Positions 18,212 through 27,347 are shown, counted from the first letter of the stretch. The stretch is DNA of 64,000 nucleotides from JBBRWO01 sp038249135 (GCA_038249135.1 JBBRWO010000001.1:36182-100181); one strand, 5' to 3'. Notes: generated by a model not told the origin, from the sequence alone. Numbers and translations: made by a program.

Positions 18212-18487
18212 GTGGAAGTCCTTAAGGTCTCGAGCAAGTCCAACCCCAATTCGGTTGCCGGGGCTCTCGCCGGAGTCGTTCGCGAGCAGGGCGCTGCCGA
18301 GATTCAGACGGTGGGTGCAGGCGCTCTCAATCAGGCCATCAAGGCAATCGCCATTGCTCGCGGATTCCTTGCTCCGTCCGGTATGGAGTTGACCTGTGTG
18401 CCAGCGTTCGCCGACATCGAGATCAATGGTGAAGAGCGAACGGCAATCAGGCTTCTGGTTGAGCCGCGCGATATGCATCGTCCGTAA
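18212..18487 (+). CDS. spoVS: Stage V sporulation protein S (Alba-like)
   Basis: A 91-aa SpoVS protein; the KVSSKSNPNSVAGALAG opening and the QTVGAGALNQAIKAIAIARG segment are nearly invariant in the family. SpoVS has an Alba-like fold and in Bacillus affects sporulation and septation; homologues are widespread in non-sporulating bacteria. AGGGAGGG ends 3 bases before GTG 18212, supporting this start over the upstream in-frame ATG at 18191. A TATACT at 18101-18106 may be a -10. The PHP gene starts 9 bases later. Confidence 0.95.
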   Translation: MEVLKVSSKSNPNSVAGALAGVVREQGAAEIQTVGAGALNQAIKAIAIARGFLAPSGMELTCVPAFADIEINGEERTAIRLLVEPRDMHRP

Positions 18488-18496
18488 GGACTTCGC

Positions 18497-19324
18497 GTGC
18501 GCGCGGATCTGCACGTTCACTCCACGGCCTCGGACGGGACGCTTTCGCCTCGGGAAGTCGTTGAGCTTGCGGCGCACAACGGCGTGAGTGTGCTCGCCTT
18601 GGCTGACCACGACTCGGTCTCCGGTGTTCAGGAGGCTACCGTCGTCGCCCGTCCACTAGGGATCACGGTGATTCCCGCAGTTGAGCTTTCAGCGTCTGTC
18701 ACTGAGCGCTCCGTGCACATTCTCGGATACTTCATCGACACCACCAACCCAGTTCTTCTCGCCACGCTCACTCGGCTTCGCGCAGCGCGCGTGGAACGGG
18801 CGCGGGGCATCGTCTTGGCGCTCCAGAGTGCCGGCTACGAAGTCTCGCTTGATGAGGTGATGGCGCTATCGGGTGGGGGAGCCGTTGGTCGCACACATAT
18901 CGCGAGGACTCTCGTCACCCTTGCGTATGCTGAGAGCGTCTCAGACGCTTTTGAACGTCTGGTAGGGCGCGGTAGACCGTTCTACCGCCCGAAAGCGCAC
19001 CTGAGCCATGTGGAGGCCATCCGGCTGATTGTCGGAGCCGGAGGGATTGCAGTGATCGCGCATCCTGGCGTCTCGGGCACGGAGGACCTCGTTTCGGACC
19101 TCGTCCCACTCGGGTTGCGGGGAGTCGAGGCTCACCATGTGGATCACTCCGCCGAGCAGCGCTCGCAGCTCGTGATACTGGCTCAACGGCTCGGCCTGTT
19201 GATGACGGGTGGTACGGATTATCACAGTCCGCAGGCGCCGCACCCCGATCTGGGCGAAGTCAGCATTCCTCAAGCCCATCTCCGTGCGTTCCTCGACGCG
19301 GGAATGAACGAGGACACGCGCTAG
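18497..19324 (+). CDS. PHP domain phosphoesterase
   Basis: A 275-aa metal-dependent phosphoesterase of the TrpH/YciV (RNase AM) type. The PHP motifs are complete: DLHVHSTASDG at the N-terminus, ALADHDSVSG, the central EL/H residues in AVELSAS and VHILGYF, VIAHPGV, and GTDYHSP near the end. Characterised relatives hydrolyse 3',5'-nucleoside bisphosphates or trim RNA 5' ends, which would fit the nearby RNA-decay genes, but the substrate is not proven. It starts at GTG, 9 bases after spoVS. Confidence 0.85.
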   Translation: MRADLHVHSTASDGTLSPREVVELAAHNGVSVLALADHDSVSGVQEATVVARPLGITVIPAVELSASVTERSVHILGYFIDTTNPVLLATLTRLRAARVERARGIVLALQSAGYEVSLDEVMALSGGGAVGRTHIARTLVTLAYAESVSDAFERLVGRGRPFYRPKAHLSHVEAIRLIVGAGGIAVIAHPGVSGTEDLVSDLVPLGLRGVEAHHVDHSAEQRSQLVILAQRLGLLMTGGTDYHSPQAPHPDLGEVSIPQAHLRAFLDAGMNEDTR

Positions 19325-19382
19325 GGTGCCGGGCTCAGAATGGGCCTTCAGGTCACCCTCACGTGCTACACTGCCGAACGCT

Positions 19383-20717
19383 ATGGACACCTACTTGATC
19401 CGCACCTTCGGGTGCCAGATGAACAAACACGACTCGGAGCGCGTGGCCGGCCTGCTGAACGAGCAGGGGCTGCGTGCGGTTCACGATGCCGAGGAAGCCG
19501 ATGTCGTCGTGTTCATGACATGCTGCGTGCGTGAGAATGCCGATGAGCGTCTCCGTGGTCAGGTCAAATCACTCAAGAGCGTCAAAGCGGGTCGACCGGG
19601 TCAGCTCATCGCTGTGGGCGGCTGCATCGGGCAGCGAGATGGCGAGCTGCTTCTTCGTCAGATCCCTCATATCGACGTGGTCTTCGGCACGCACAACATC
19701 GGTCACCTCCCGGCGCTTCTCGAGAGCGTCCTGACTGAACGTCAGCCTCAGGTTGAGGTTCTTGCGGAAACCACCGACTTCGCGTCTGAACTGCCGACCG
19801 AGCGCGAGCACCCATGGCATGCATGGGTGCCGATCACCGTTGGCTGTGACAACTTCTGTTCGTACTGCATCGTTCCGTATGTCCGTGGTCGCGAACGGTC
19901 TCGTCCAATGGACTCGATTGTCAGCGAAGTGACTCAGCTCAGGGCGGACGGCGTCCTTGAGGTCACGTTGCTCGGCCAGAACGTCAATAGCTACGGGCGT
20001 GATATCTACGGATCTCCCAGATTCGCAGAGGTTTTGCGAGCAGTCTCGGACACCGGTATCGAGCGTATCCGATTCGCTACCAGTCACCCAAAGGATCTCT
20101 CCCAGGACACTATCGCTGCCATGGCGGAGCTGCCTACGGTGATGCCGTATCTCCACTTGCCCGTTCAGTCCGGTTCGGACAAGGTGCTCCAGCAGATGAA
20201 TCGGCACTACACCAATTCTGACTACCGCGATCTTGTCGGCAGGATTCGTGATGCGATTCCTGACATATCGCTGTCGACCGACATCATCGTTGGTTTTCCG
20301 GGCGAGACCGAGGAAGACTTCGCCGAAACCCTCGATTTGGTGCGTGACGTCACCTACGACCAGGCATTCACGTTCATATACTCGCCACGAGAGGGCACGC
20401 CTGCTGCGACACAGCCGGATCACGTCGCTCGTGAGGTTTCGCAGATGCGACTGGAGCGCTTGATCGAGGCTGTGCACGCGTCCGCATTCGAACGCTCGAC
20501 GCACTTCGTTGGGTCGATTCAGCCGGTGCTCTTCGAGGGCACCAGCAAGCGTGACGACCGGATGCTCGCTGGGCGCGCGCCGTGCAATCGTATGGTGCAC
20601 GTACGACTTCCTGACGGCGCGTCTGCCGATGACTATACGGCTCGTATCCTCGACGTATACATCGAGGAAGCGCAGACATGGTTCCTGACTGGGCGGTTGG
20701 CGGGTACAAACTCCTAA
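19383..20717 (+). CDS. miaB: tRNA-2-methylthio-N6-dimethylallyladenosine synthase
   Basis: Radical SAM enzyme that methylthiolates i6A37 of tRNAs reading UNN codons, acting after MiaA, which is encoded at 22080. The UPF0004 cysteines (FGCQMNKHDSE, MTCCVRENAD, GGCIGQRDG), the radical SAM cluster CDNFCSYCIVPYVRGRE and a C-terminal TRAM domain are present. ATG 19383 gives 444 aa and starts exactly at the conserved MDTYLIRTFGCQMN block. No ribosome site is visible before it, and a TACACT box lies just upstream, so the mRNA may be nearly leaderless. An upstream in-frame GTG (19326) is the alternative. Confidence 0.93.
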   Translation: MDTYLIRTFGCQMNKHDSERVAGLLNEQGLRAVHDAEEADVVVFMTCCVRENADERLRGQVKSLKSVKAGRPGQLIAVGGCIGQRDGELLLRQIPHIDVVFGTHNIGHLPALLESVLTERQPQVEVLAETTDFASELPTEREHPWHAWVPITVGCDNFCSYCIVPYVRGRERSRPMDSIVSEVTQLRADGVLEVTLLGQNVNSYGRDIYGSPRFAEVLRAVSDTGIERIRFATSHPKDLSQDTIAAMAELPTVMPYLHLPVQSGSDKVLQQMNRHYTNSDYRDLVGRIRDAIPDISLSTDIIVGFPGETEEDFAETLDLVRDVTYDQAFTFIYSPREGTPAATQPDHVAREVSQMRLERLIEAVHASAFERSTHFVGSIQPVLFEGTSKRDDRMLAGRAPCNRMVHVRLPDGASADDYTARILDVYIEEAQTWFLTGRLAGTNS

Positions 20718-20758
20718 CGGGTCGATCTTCTGACCCGGTTCCGACTTGGGAGGTCACC

Positions 20759-22126
20759 GTGTCTTCGCCCATTTTTGGTGTCATGGTTCCGCATCCACCG
20801 ATCTTCGTCGAGTCTGTCGGGGGAGCAGAGCGACATCGAGCTGATGCATCGCTCAGCGCCTTGGCTCTCGTCGCGAGGGCCATTGCTGCTTTCCGTCCTG
20901 ACACGTTGATCGTTATGTCGCCGCACGCACCAGCGGTGTATGACACGTTCCTGGTGGACACCTCGGATGTGATGCAGGGGTCGTTGGCCGAGTTTGGAGA
21001 CGTCACTCCCCTGCAGTGGCAGGTCGACACCGAACTCGCCAGGAAACTTGTGAGCGCCGTTGACCGGGCGGGGATTCCCGTCGCCCCGCGTGACGCGGAT
21101 ACACGGCTTCGGCCGGGATGGCTGGATCATGCCTCCCTTGTGCCGCTCTCGTTCTTAGACCCGCAACATGCGTTCAAGATCGTGGTTCTCTCGTTGTCTT
21201 ACCTGTCGTTTGCTTCTCATCACGAGATGGGTCAGGTGATCCGAGAGACGGCGGAGTCTCTTGGCCGCAAGGTGGTGTTCGTTGCCAGCGGCGATTGCTC
21301 TCATCGGCTTACGCCCGAAGCGGGAGCTGGCTACTCGCCGCAGGGCCAAGAGTTCGATGAGGCACTGGTTGCACTGGTGAGATCCGGCGACCTCAGCGCA
21401 TGTGCGGGATTGGACCCGGCCCTCATTGAAGCGGCTGGTGAGTGCGGATTGCGTTCATTCGTCACACTCAGTGGGTTCGCGGGAGATGATCCGGTTCCCA
21501 CGAAACTCCTCTCGTACGAAGGGCCGTGGGGCGTCGGGTACCTCACGGCGATGGTGGGAGACGCCGCTATTGCGTCGGCTGTTCAGGACGATGATCGCGA
21601 TTCGAGGCAATCTTCGCCGGAACCGGAGAGCGAGATCGTCACACTGGCGAGGAGCACCCTCGGCGCGTACCTCAAGGACGAATCGCCGCCGGCGCCGGTT
21701 CTGACCGATCCTACGTATCCGCTACGCGCAGGAGCGTTCGTTTCGCTGCATCGGGAGGGCCGACTTCGAGGCTGTATCGGGACAATTTCACCGACTAAAC
21801 CGACGCTCGGCGAAGAAGTAGCGCACAATGTACTCGAGGCCGCTTTTGAAGACCCGCGCTTTGACGCTCTGACGGCCGAGGAATTCGGCGATCTGGAGAT
21901 GAGTGTGGACGTGCTTCAGCCGGCCGAGCCAGCGACGATTGAGGATCTCGATCCCGCGCGCTTTGGCGTGATTGTGACCGCTGGTTACCGAAGAGGACTG
22001 CTGTTGCCCGATCTCGATGGTGTCGACGACACCGCGACGCAGCTCGATATCGCACTACAGAAAGCAGGCATTCGCCCCGATGAAGATTTCAGTATCGAAC
22101 GGTTCCGAGTGGACAGGTTCCACTGA
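20759..22126 (+). CDS. AMMECR1 domain fused to a class III extradiol dioxygenase-like domain
   Basis: A 455-aa two-domain protein of the 'AmmeMemoRadiSam' group. The N-terminal ~270 residues resemble LigB-type dioxygenases or Memo, with candidate metal-binding histidines in VPHPP, MSPHAP, LDHASLV and SGDCSHR. The C-terminal ~170 residues are an AMMECR1 domain with the diagnostic LRGCIGT motif. These fusions usually belong with a radical SAM protein and probably modify an unknown substrate; that partner is not in the window. GGGAGG lies 5 bases before GTG 20759, deciding the start after miaB ends at 20717. Confidence 0.85.
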   Translation: MSSPIFGVMVPHPPIFVESVGGAERHRADASLSALALVARAIAAFRPDTLIVMSPHAPAVYDTFLVDTSDVMQGSLAEFGDVTPLQWQVDTELARKLVSAVDRAGIPVAPRDADTRLRPGWLDHASLVPLSFLDPQHAFKIVVLSLSYLSFASHHEMGQVIRETAESLGRKVVFVASGDCSHRLTPEAGAGYSPQGQEFDEALVALVRSGDLSACAGLDPALIEAAGECGLRSFVTLSGFAGDDPVPTKLLSYEGPWGVGYLTAMVGDAAIASAVQDDDRDSRQSSPEPESEIVTLARSTLGAYLKDESPPAPVLTDPTYPLRAGAFVSLHREGRLRGCIGTISPTKPTLGEEVAHNVLEAAFEDPRFDALTAEEFGDLEMSVDVLQPAEPATIEDLDPARFGVIVTAGYRRGLLLPDLDGVDDTATQLDIALQKAGIRPDEDFSIERFRVDRFH

Positions 22127-23099
22127 CGCAGCGGCCGCTGCCGCGCCACGGAGTCGGGATGTCGCACCACCGGTCGCGTCCACACGCGTGTTGGTCGTCG
22201 TCGGTCCGACGGCTGTTGGTAAGAGTGCGCTCGCCGAAGAGTTGTGTGTTCGTCTCGGTGGTGAGATCGTCTCTGCAGACTCCATGCAGGTGTATAGAGG
22301 AATGGATATCGGTACCGCAAAGACACCTCGGGACGTCCGACGAGTTCCCTATCACTGCATCGATGTCGTCGATCCCGGTGAATCGTTCTCTGCCGCGGTG
22401 TTTCAGGATTGCGCCCGAACCGCAATCGCGGACGTTGGCTCTCGCGGTGTGTTGCCAGTTGTGTGCGGCGGTACCGGACTGTACGTCCGCGCAGCTGTGG
22501 ACTCGTTCGACTTCGCCCCGGGCGGGCAGGCGAGCAATCCTGCTCGGGCAACCTACGAGACGTTCGCAGCCGAGCACGGCGCCGAGGAAATCTACGCGTT
22601 GCTTGAAGAACGCGACCCTGACTCCGCAGCGCTGATTCATCGCAACAACACGCGAAGAATCGTCCGTGCACTTGAAATGCTCGACGAGGGCGTCTCATAC
22701 GCTGACCAGAGATCCGGTTTCGCAGTTCGCGAGAGCGTGTACGACACGCGGCTTGTCGGGTTGACGATGAATCGCGAACAGTTGTATCAGCGAATCGATG
22801 CTCGTGTGCAGGCGATGGTCGATGGAGGGCTCCTTGGCGAAGTCGAGCGTTTGCTTGAAGAGGGTTTCCGAGATGCGCTGACCGCGTCTCAGGCGATCGG
22901 ATACAAGGAACTTGTACCTGTGGTTGAGGGTGAGGCTGACCTCCATTCAGCGATAGCCGATATCGCGCAGGCTTCTCGGCGTTACGCAAAACGGCAGCTC
23001 ACGTGGTTCAACGCCGATCCCAGAATCACATGGATCGATGTCACCGAACGCAACCTCTCGGAGACGGCGGATGCTGCTCTCGATGCGATAGACTGGTAG
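22080..23099 (+). CDS. miaA: tRNA dimethylallyltransferase
   Basis: Transfers dimethylallyl from DMAPP to A37 of tRNA, giving the substrate of MiaB. The P-loop GPTAVGKSALA, the ISADSMQVYRGMDIGTAK block, GGTGLYVRA and ASQAIGYKEL are all family signatures. The start is uncertain. ATG 22080 overlaps the AMMECR1 gene by 47 bases and adds about 35 low-complexity residues (Ala/Ser/Arg-rich) before the first strand. A GTG just before VLVVVGPT would be shorter but lacks a ribosome site. miaB and miaA flank the AMMECR1 gene in one run. Confidence 0.93.
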   Translation: MKISVSNGSEWTGSTDAAAAAAPRSRDVAPPVASTRVLVVVGPTAVGKSALAEELCVRLGGEIVSADSMQVYRGMDIGTAKTPRDVRRVPYHCIDVVDPGESFSAAVFQDCARTAIADVGSRGVLPVVCGGTGLYVRAAVDSFDFAPGGQASNPARATYETFAAEHGAEEIYALLEERDPDSAALIHRNNTRRIVRALEMLDEGVSYADQRSGFAVRESVYDTRLVGLTMNREQLYQRIDARVQAMVDGGLLGEVERLLEEGFRDALTASQAIGYKELVPVVEGEADLHSAIADIAQASRRYAKRQLTWFNADPRITWIDVTERNLSETADAALDAIDW

Positions 23100-23147
23100 A
23101 CCAGCGGCTAAGGTGGTCGCACTTGACCTGTGAGGGGTGTCGGCACC

Positions 23148-24035
23148 GTGGATTTGGCTTTTGTGAAGATGCATGGCCTTGGCAATGACTTCGTCGTCAT
23201 GGAGGACCTCGCAGAGGAACTCGATCTATCGCCTGAGGCGGTAGCTTGGTTCTGTGACCGTAACTTCGGAATCGGCGGCGACGGACTGATTTTGGTTCGA
23301 CCCGCAACGACGCCGGAAGCTGACTTCTTCATGCTGTACTACAACTCGGATGGGACCACGGCCGAGATGTGTGGCAACGGAATCAGATGCTTCGCGAAGT
23401 ATCTGGTCGATCACGAGCTCATTCCCGCGGATCAGAACTCGGTGCGGGTAGAGACTCTCGGCGGCGTTAAGCCGATCGAGATCACCCGCGCTTATGACGG
23501 CACCCTGTACCTCGCGACTGTCGATATGGGCCTGCCCGGGCTGTTGCCCGAGCAGGTACCGACGCAACTCGGCTGCGAGGCTCCCGGTGATCCGGTCGTC
23601 GGCTGTGAGCTGGAGACCTCGGCTGGTACCTTCTTGGTCACCTGCATCTCGATGGGTAATCCTCACTGCATCCTGTGGGTGGATGACGTCGAGACCGCTC
23701 CGGTGCCGGAAATCGGACCGATAATCGAGAATCACCCTGCGTTCCCCAACAAGACCAACGTGGAGTTCGCTGAGCTGATAGACGACGGCTTCGTCCGACT
23801 CCGTGTGTGGGAGCGCGGCGTGGGGGAGACCCTGGCGTGTGGAACGGGTGCCTGTGCCACTGCGGTCGCCGCCTCTTTGACGCTGCGAACAGGGAGAGAG
23901 GTCACGGTCGAACTCCCCGGTGGTGACCTCGAGATACGTTGGGCCGAGGACGGCGCCGTCTACATGACCGGACCTGCCGAGGAAGTGTTCGCGGGCTCGG
24001 TTGTCATCTCAGAGGACGACGAAGACGGCGAATAG
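23148..24035 (+). CDS. dapF: Diaminopimelate epimerase
   Basis: Converts LL-diaminopimelate to meso-diaminopimelate, the cross-linking residue of peptidoglycan and lysine precursor. The start FVKMHGLGNDFVV and both catalytic cysteines are present (EMCGNGIRCFAK and ACGTGACATAVA). GTG 23148, with GAGGGG about 10 bases upstream, starts at the conserved first strand and gives 295 aa; an in-frame GTG 18 bases earlier is an alternative. It precedes dapL, its functional partner. Confidence 0.95.
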   Translation: MDLAFVKMHGLGNDFVVMEDLAEELDLSPEAVAWFCDRNFGIGGDGLILVRPATTPEADFFMLYYNSDGTTAEMCGNGIRCFAKYLVDHELIPADQNSVRVETLGGVKPIEITRAYDGTLYLATVDMGLPGLLPEQVPTQLGCEAPGDPVVGCELETSAGTFLVTCISMGNPHCILWVDDVETAPVPEIGPIIENHPAFPNKTNVEFAELIDDGFVRLRVWERGVGETLACGTGACATAVAASLTLRTGREVTVELPGGDLEIRWAEDGAVYMTGPAEEVFAGSVVISEDDEDGE

Positions 24036-24185
24036 TTGTCGCTTCACATCCGCACGTTACGGTGCCGGCTCGTTCCTTCTGTAACACGATGGCAACCTGA
24101 AGGGACGCGGCCGAGTGATACCATGTCACCCACGGCGCTCCGGTGCCGTTGTTCTGCACACTCAGACTGAAGGGGAGAGCACCCA

Positions 24186-25346
24186 GTGAGAACTGCTCAG
24201 CGCATTGACAATCTGCCTCCGTACCTGTTCGCCGAGATCGACCGCAAGAAGGCGCTCCTTACGGCGCAGGGCATCGACGTCATCTCTCTCGGCATCGGTG
24301 ATCCCGATACCCCGACGCCCGATCACATCGTCGAGGCGATGATCGAGGCGACCAGGAACCCTGCGAACCATCAGTACCCCAGCTATGTTGGTTCGCCGCG
24401 CTACCGGGCTGCTTGCAGTGAGTGGATGAAGCGTCGTTTCGACGTTGAAGTCGACTCCACCACGGAGATGCTCGCGCTCATCGGCAGCAAGGAGGGCATC
24501 GCCCACTTGTTCACCGCGTTTGTCGATCCCGGCGAGTACACGCTTGTTCCAGGTGCCGGCTACCCCGTCTACTACACGGGCGGCGTAATGGTCGGCGGAG
24601 AGACCCACTGGATGCCCATGACCGAGGAGAACGGTTTTCTCGCGGACTTCGAGTCGACCCCTCCTGAGGTGCTCGCCAAGGCGAAGATGATGTTCCTCAG
24701 CTACCCCAACAACCCGACGTCGGCCATCGCCAACGATGAGTACTTCGATCGCGCAATCGCCTTCGCTAAGAAGCACGACCTGCTTATCGTGCATGACAAC
24801 GCGTACTCCGAGATCGGCTTTGACGGCTACGTCGCCTCAAGCTTCCTCCAGCGTCCGGGTGCGATGGACGTTGCAATCGAGCTCTTCAGCTGCTCAAAGG
24901 CCTACAACATGACCGGTTGGCGTGTTGCATTCGCATGCGGCAATGCCCAGGCAATCAAGGCGCTTGGAACGGTCAAGTCGAACATCGACTCGGGCGTGTT
25001 CACGGCTGTCCAGGATGCCGCCATCGAAGCTCTCCTCGGACCGCAAGATTCCGTGGCCGAGCTCAACGCCATGTACCAGCGTCGTCGCGACTTGGTTCTC
25101 GATGCGCTTGCGAAGATCGGTATCGAGGTTCCGTTCAAGCCTGTCGCCACTATCTACGTATGGGCCAAGGTGCCCGATGGCTACACCTCCGCGAGCTTTG
25201 CGGCCAAGATCCTGGAAGAGGCGCATGTCATCGTTGCGGCCGGATCCGCTTATGGACCTTCCGGTGAAGGCTACATTCGCATTTCGCTTACGACTCCGGA
25301 TGACCGCCTCGAGGCGGCCATCGAGCGTATCAAGAACTCACTCTAA
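24186..25346 (+). CDS. dapL: LL-diaminopimelate aminotransferase
   Basis: PLP enzyme that makes LL-DAP from tetrahydrodipicolinate in one step, bypassing the succinylated or acetylated intermediates. The class I aminotransferase features are clear: SLGIGDPDTPTP, SYPNNPTSA, and the PLP lysine in SCSKAYNMTGWR. The 386-aa length and RIDNLPPYLFAEID opening are DapL-like. With dapA, dapB and dapF here, the organism uses the aminotransferase variant of DAP synthesis, which occurs in many anaerobes. GTG 24186 has GGGGAG upstream. The 150-base gap after dapF probably holds a promoter. Confidence 0.94.
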   Translation: MRTAQRIDNLPPYLFAEIDRKKALLTAQGIDVISLGIGDPDTPTPDHIVEAMIEATRNPANHQYPSYVGSPRYRAACSEWMKRRFDVEVDSTTEMLALIGSKEGIAHLFTAFVDPGEYTLVPGAGYPVYYTGGVMVGGETHWMPMTEENGFLADFESTPPEVLAKAKMMFLSYPNNPTSAIANDEYFDRAIAFAKKHDLLIVHDNAYSEIGFDGYVASSFLQRPGAMDVAIELFSCSKAYNMTGWRVAFACGNAQAIKALGTVKSNIDSGVFTAVQDAAIEALLGPQDSVAELNAMYQRRRDLVLDALAKIGIEVPFKPVATIYVWAKVPDGYTSASFAAKILEEAHVIVAAGSAYGPSGEGYIRISLTTPDDRLEAAIERIKNSL

Positions 25347-25361
25347 GGAGGCGCTGCGCCT

Positions 25362-26666
25362 TTGGGCGAACGCCAGTCACTCCAGGCTCGGGAAGAACTC
25401 CACGAGCACCGCGAACGTGCGGTGCTCGTTGGCATGGACAGGGGCCGCACCGACTGGCCGATAGATGAGTCGCTCGCGGAACTCGAGAGGTTGGCCGACA
25501 CTGCCGGTGCCGACGTCGTAGCGACCGTGGTCCAGCGTATGGATCGACCGAGCCCGCGCACCTTCATCGGCTCAGGCAAGGCCGAGGAGGTCGCTGCACT
25601 CGTCAAGGAGCTTGACGCGTCGCTGGTCATCTTCGATGACGACCTGACTCCGTCGCAGCAGGCGAATCTCGAAAACGCGATTCCCGAAACGAAGATAGCC
25701 GACCGTACCGGTCTCATACTCGACATCTTTGCGCTTCACGCGAGCAGCCGAGAAGGCAAGCTGCAGGTTGAGCTTGCTCAGATGGAGTACCTGCTCCCGC
25801 GTCTTCGAGGTCTGTGGAGGCATCTGGACAAGTACGCAGGCGGCGGGGTCATGACGCGCGGTCCTGGCGAGTCGCAGCTCGAGACCGATCGCAGGCTGGC
25901 GCGCAAACGGATCAGCGAACTGAAGCGGGAGCTCAAGCACGTCTCTGGCGAGCGGGAGCTGCAGCGCAAGTCGCGAGCGCGAAGCGGGGTGTTCCGCGTG
26001 GCGCTGGTGGGCTACACCAACGCCGGTAAGTCCACTCTGCTCAACGCCATCACCGGTGCAGGAGTGTTGCAAGCCGATATGCTGTTCGCCACGCTTGACT
26101 CGACCACACGGCGAATGTCGCTTCCTGAGGGCCGCGAAATCACCCTCACCGACACCGTCGGATTCATCAACAAGCTCCCTCACGGGTTGGTGGAGGCGTT
26201 CAAGTCGACACTCGCCGAGGTAAACGAAGCCGACCTGTTGTTGCAGGTAACGGATGCCGGGTCATCTCAGCGAGAACCGCAGATGCAGGCGGTCCGAGAG
26301 GTGCTCCAGGAGATCGGAGCACACGAAGGACCGAGCGTCGTGGTATTCAACAAGATCGACACCCTGACCCATGAAGAGCGCTCCACGCTCACAGGTCGTT
26401 ATCCCAACGCCGTGTTGGTTTCCGGAATCAGCGGCGAGAGTCTGGATGTACTTCTCACGAGAATAGCCGAGGAGGCGTCGCGTGGGAGTGTGACGATGAG
26501 CGTGCTTGTGCCCTACACTCGCGGCGATCTGGTCCGAATGGCCCATGAGCGCGGCCAGATACTGAGTGAGCGGCATTCCGAGGAGGGAACTCGACTGGTC
26601 GTCAGGGTGGACGCCGAACTATCGGCGCGTTTCGCCGAGTTCGCCGTGGAGCCTGAGACCGAGTAG
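25362..26666 (+). CDS. hflX: GTPase HflX
   Basis: Ribosome-associated GTPase that splits stalled or hibernating ribosomes under stress. The N-terminal HflX domain carries the glycine-rich MTRGPGESQLETDRR signature. The G domain has GYTNAGKSTLLNA (G1), DTVGFI (G3) and NKID (G4). At 434 aa it is standard. The start is a TTG at 25362 placed 10 bases after AAGGAGG; the next methionine would remove conserved sequence. It converges on lexA with only 40 bases between stops. Confidence 0.94.
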   Translation: MGERQSLQAREELHEHRERAVLVGMDRGRTDWPIDESLAELERLADTAGADVVATVVQRMDRPSPRTFIGSGKAEEVAALVKELDASLVIFDDDLTPSQQANLENAIPETKIADRTGLILDIFALHASSREGKLQVELAQMEYLLPRLRGLWRHLDKYAGGGVMTRGPGESQLETDRRLARKRISELKRELKHVSGERELQRKSRARSGVFRVALVGYTNAGKSTLLNAITGAGVLQADMLFATLDSTTRRMSLPEGREITLTDTVGFINKLPHGLVEAFKSTLAEVNEADLLLQVTDAGSSQREPQMQAVREVLQEIGAHEGPSVVVFNKIDTLTHEERSTLTGRYPNAVLVSGISGESLDVLLTRIAEEASRGSVTMSVLVPYTRGDLVRMAHERGQILSERHSEEGTRLVVRVDAELSARFAEFAVEPETE

Positions 26667-26687
26667 CAGGGCACACTGAGACCGCCC

Positions 26688-26710
26688 GTAGAGCCGCTTC
26701 CGGCTTCTAC
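26688..26710. terminator. Hairpin between convergent hflX and lexA
   Basis: GTAGAGCCG and CGGCTTCTAC pair with one bulged base around a CTTC loop. The right arm overlaps the lexA stop codon. No T-tract follows on either strand, so it is a weak candidate for a bidirectional terminator. Confidence 0.35.
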
Positions 26711-27330
26711 AGGCGCCTGAAGAGCGCGACGACTTTGCCCAGGATGCTGACATCACGGGCGTAGATCGGCTCCATTGACGAGTTCGCCGGCTGGAGTCTG
26801 ATGCGGTCCGCTTCTCGGTAGAACGTCTTGACCGTGGCGGAGTCATCGAGGAGAGCTACCACGACGTCTCCGTTCTCGGCGGTCTGCTGCTGCTTGACGA
26901 CCACGAAGTCGCCGTCAAGAATGCCGGCCTCGATCATGGATTCGCCCTTCACCTTGAGGATGAAGGTGGAGTCATCTGCCATCTCCGCAGGCAGCGACAT
27001 CGTCTGCTCTATATTCTCGGCAGCCAGCAGCGGGACTCCGGCTGCGACGGAACCGACGATCGGGACAGCTCGGACTGACCCGTAGTCGATACCTCGGTCC
27101 GAATCTCGATAGTCGAGGACCTCGAGTGCCCGTGGTTTCGAAGGATCTCGCCTTAAGAACCCCTTGGTCTCAAGCGCAGCCAGGTGCGAGTGAACCGTGG
27201 ACGAAGACGACAGGCCGACGGCTTCGCCGATCTCTCGTACGCTTGGCGGGTAGCCGCATCGGTGTATCTCACCACGTATGAAATCGAGAATCTCCTGCTG
27301 GCGCTTAGTCAGTTCCCGCTGGTAGGCCAT
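26707..27330 (-). CDS. lexA: SOS repressor LexA
   Basis: Represses DNA-damage genes and cleaves itself when RecA filaments form. The N-terminal winged helix (LTKRQQEILDFI, GYPPSVREIGEAVGL) precedes the Ala97-Gly98 cleavage site in GSVAAGVP and the serine/lysine protease dyad Ser131 (GESMIEAG) and Lys168 (SATVKTF). ATG 27330 gives 207 aa, the usual length, and GGGAG lies just upstream; the open frame beyond it runs through the operator region. It is autoregulated by a box at 27348-27361. Confidence 0.97.
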   Translation of the reverse strand: MAYQRELTKRQQEILDFIRGEIHRCGYPPSVREIGEAVGLSSSSTVHSHLAALETKGFLRRDPSKPRALEVLDYRDSDRGIDYGSVRAVPIVGSVAAGVPLLAAENIEQTMSLPAEMADDSTFILKVKGESMIEAGILDGDFVVVKQQQTAENGDVVVALLDDSATVKTFYREADRIRLQPANSSMEPIYARDVSILGKVVALFRRL

Positions 27331-27347
27331 GAGAGCTCCCTCTGTAT

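Noticed and set aside
19569..20600. 343-codon frame antisense to miaB
   Set aside because: Overlaps the radical SAM core on the other strand and has no recognisable protein features.
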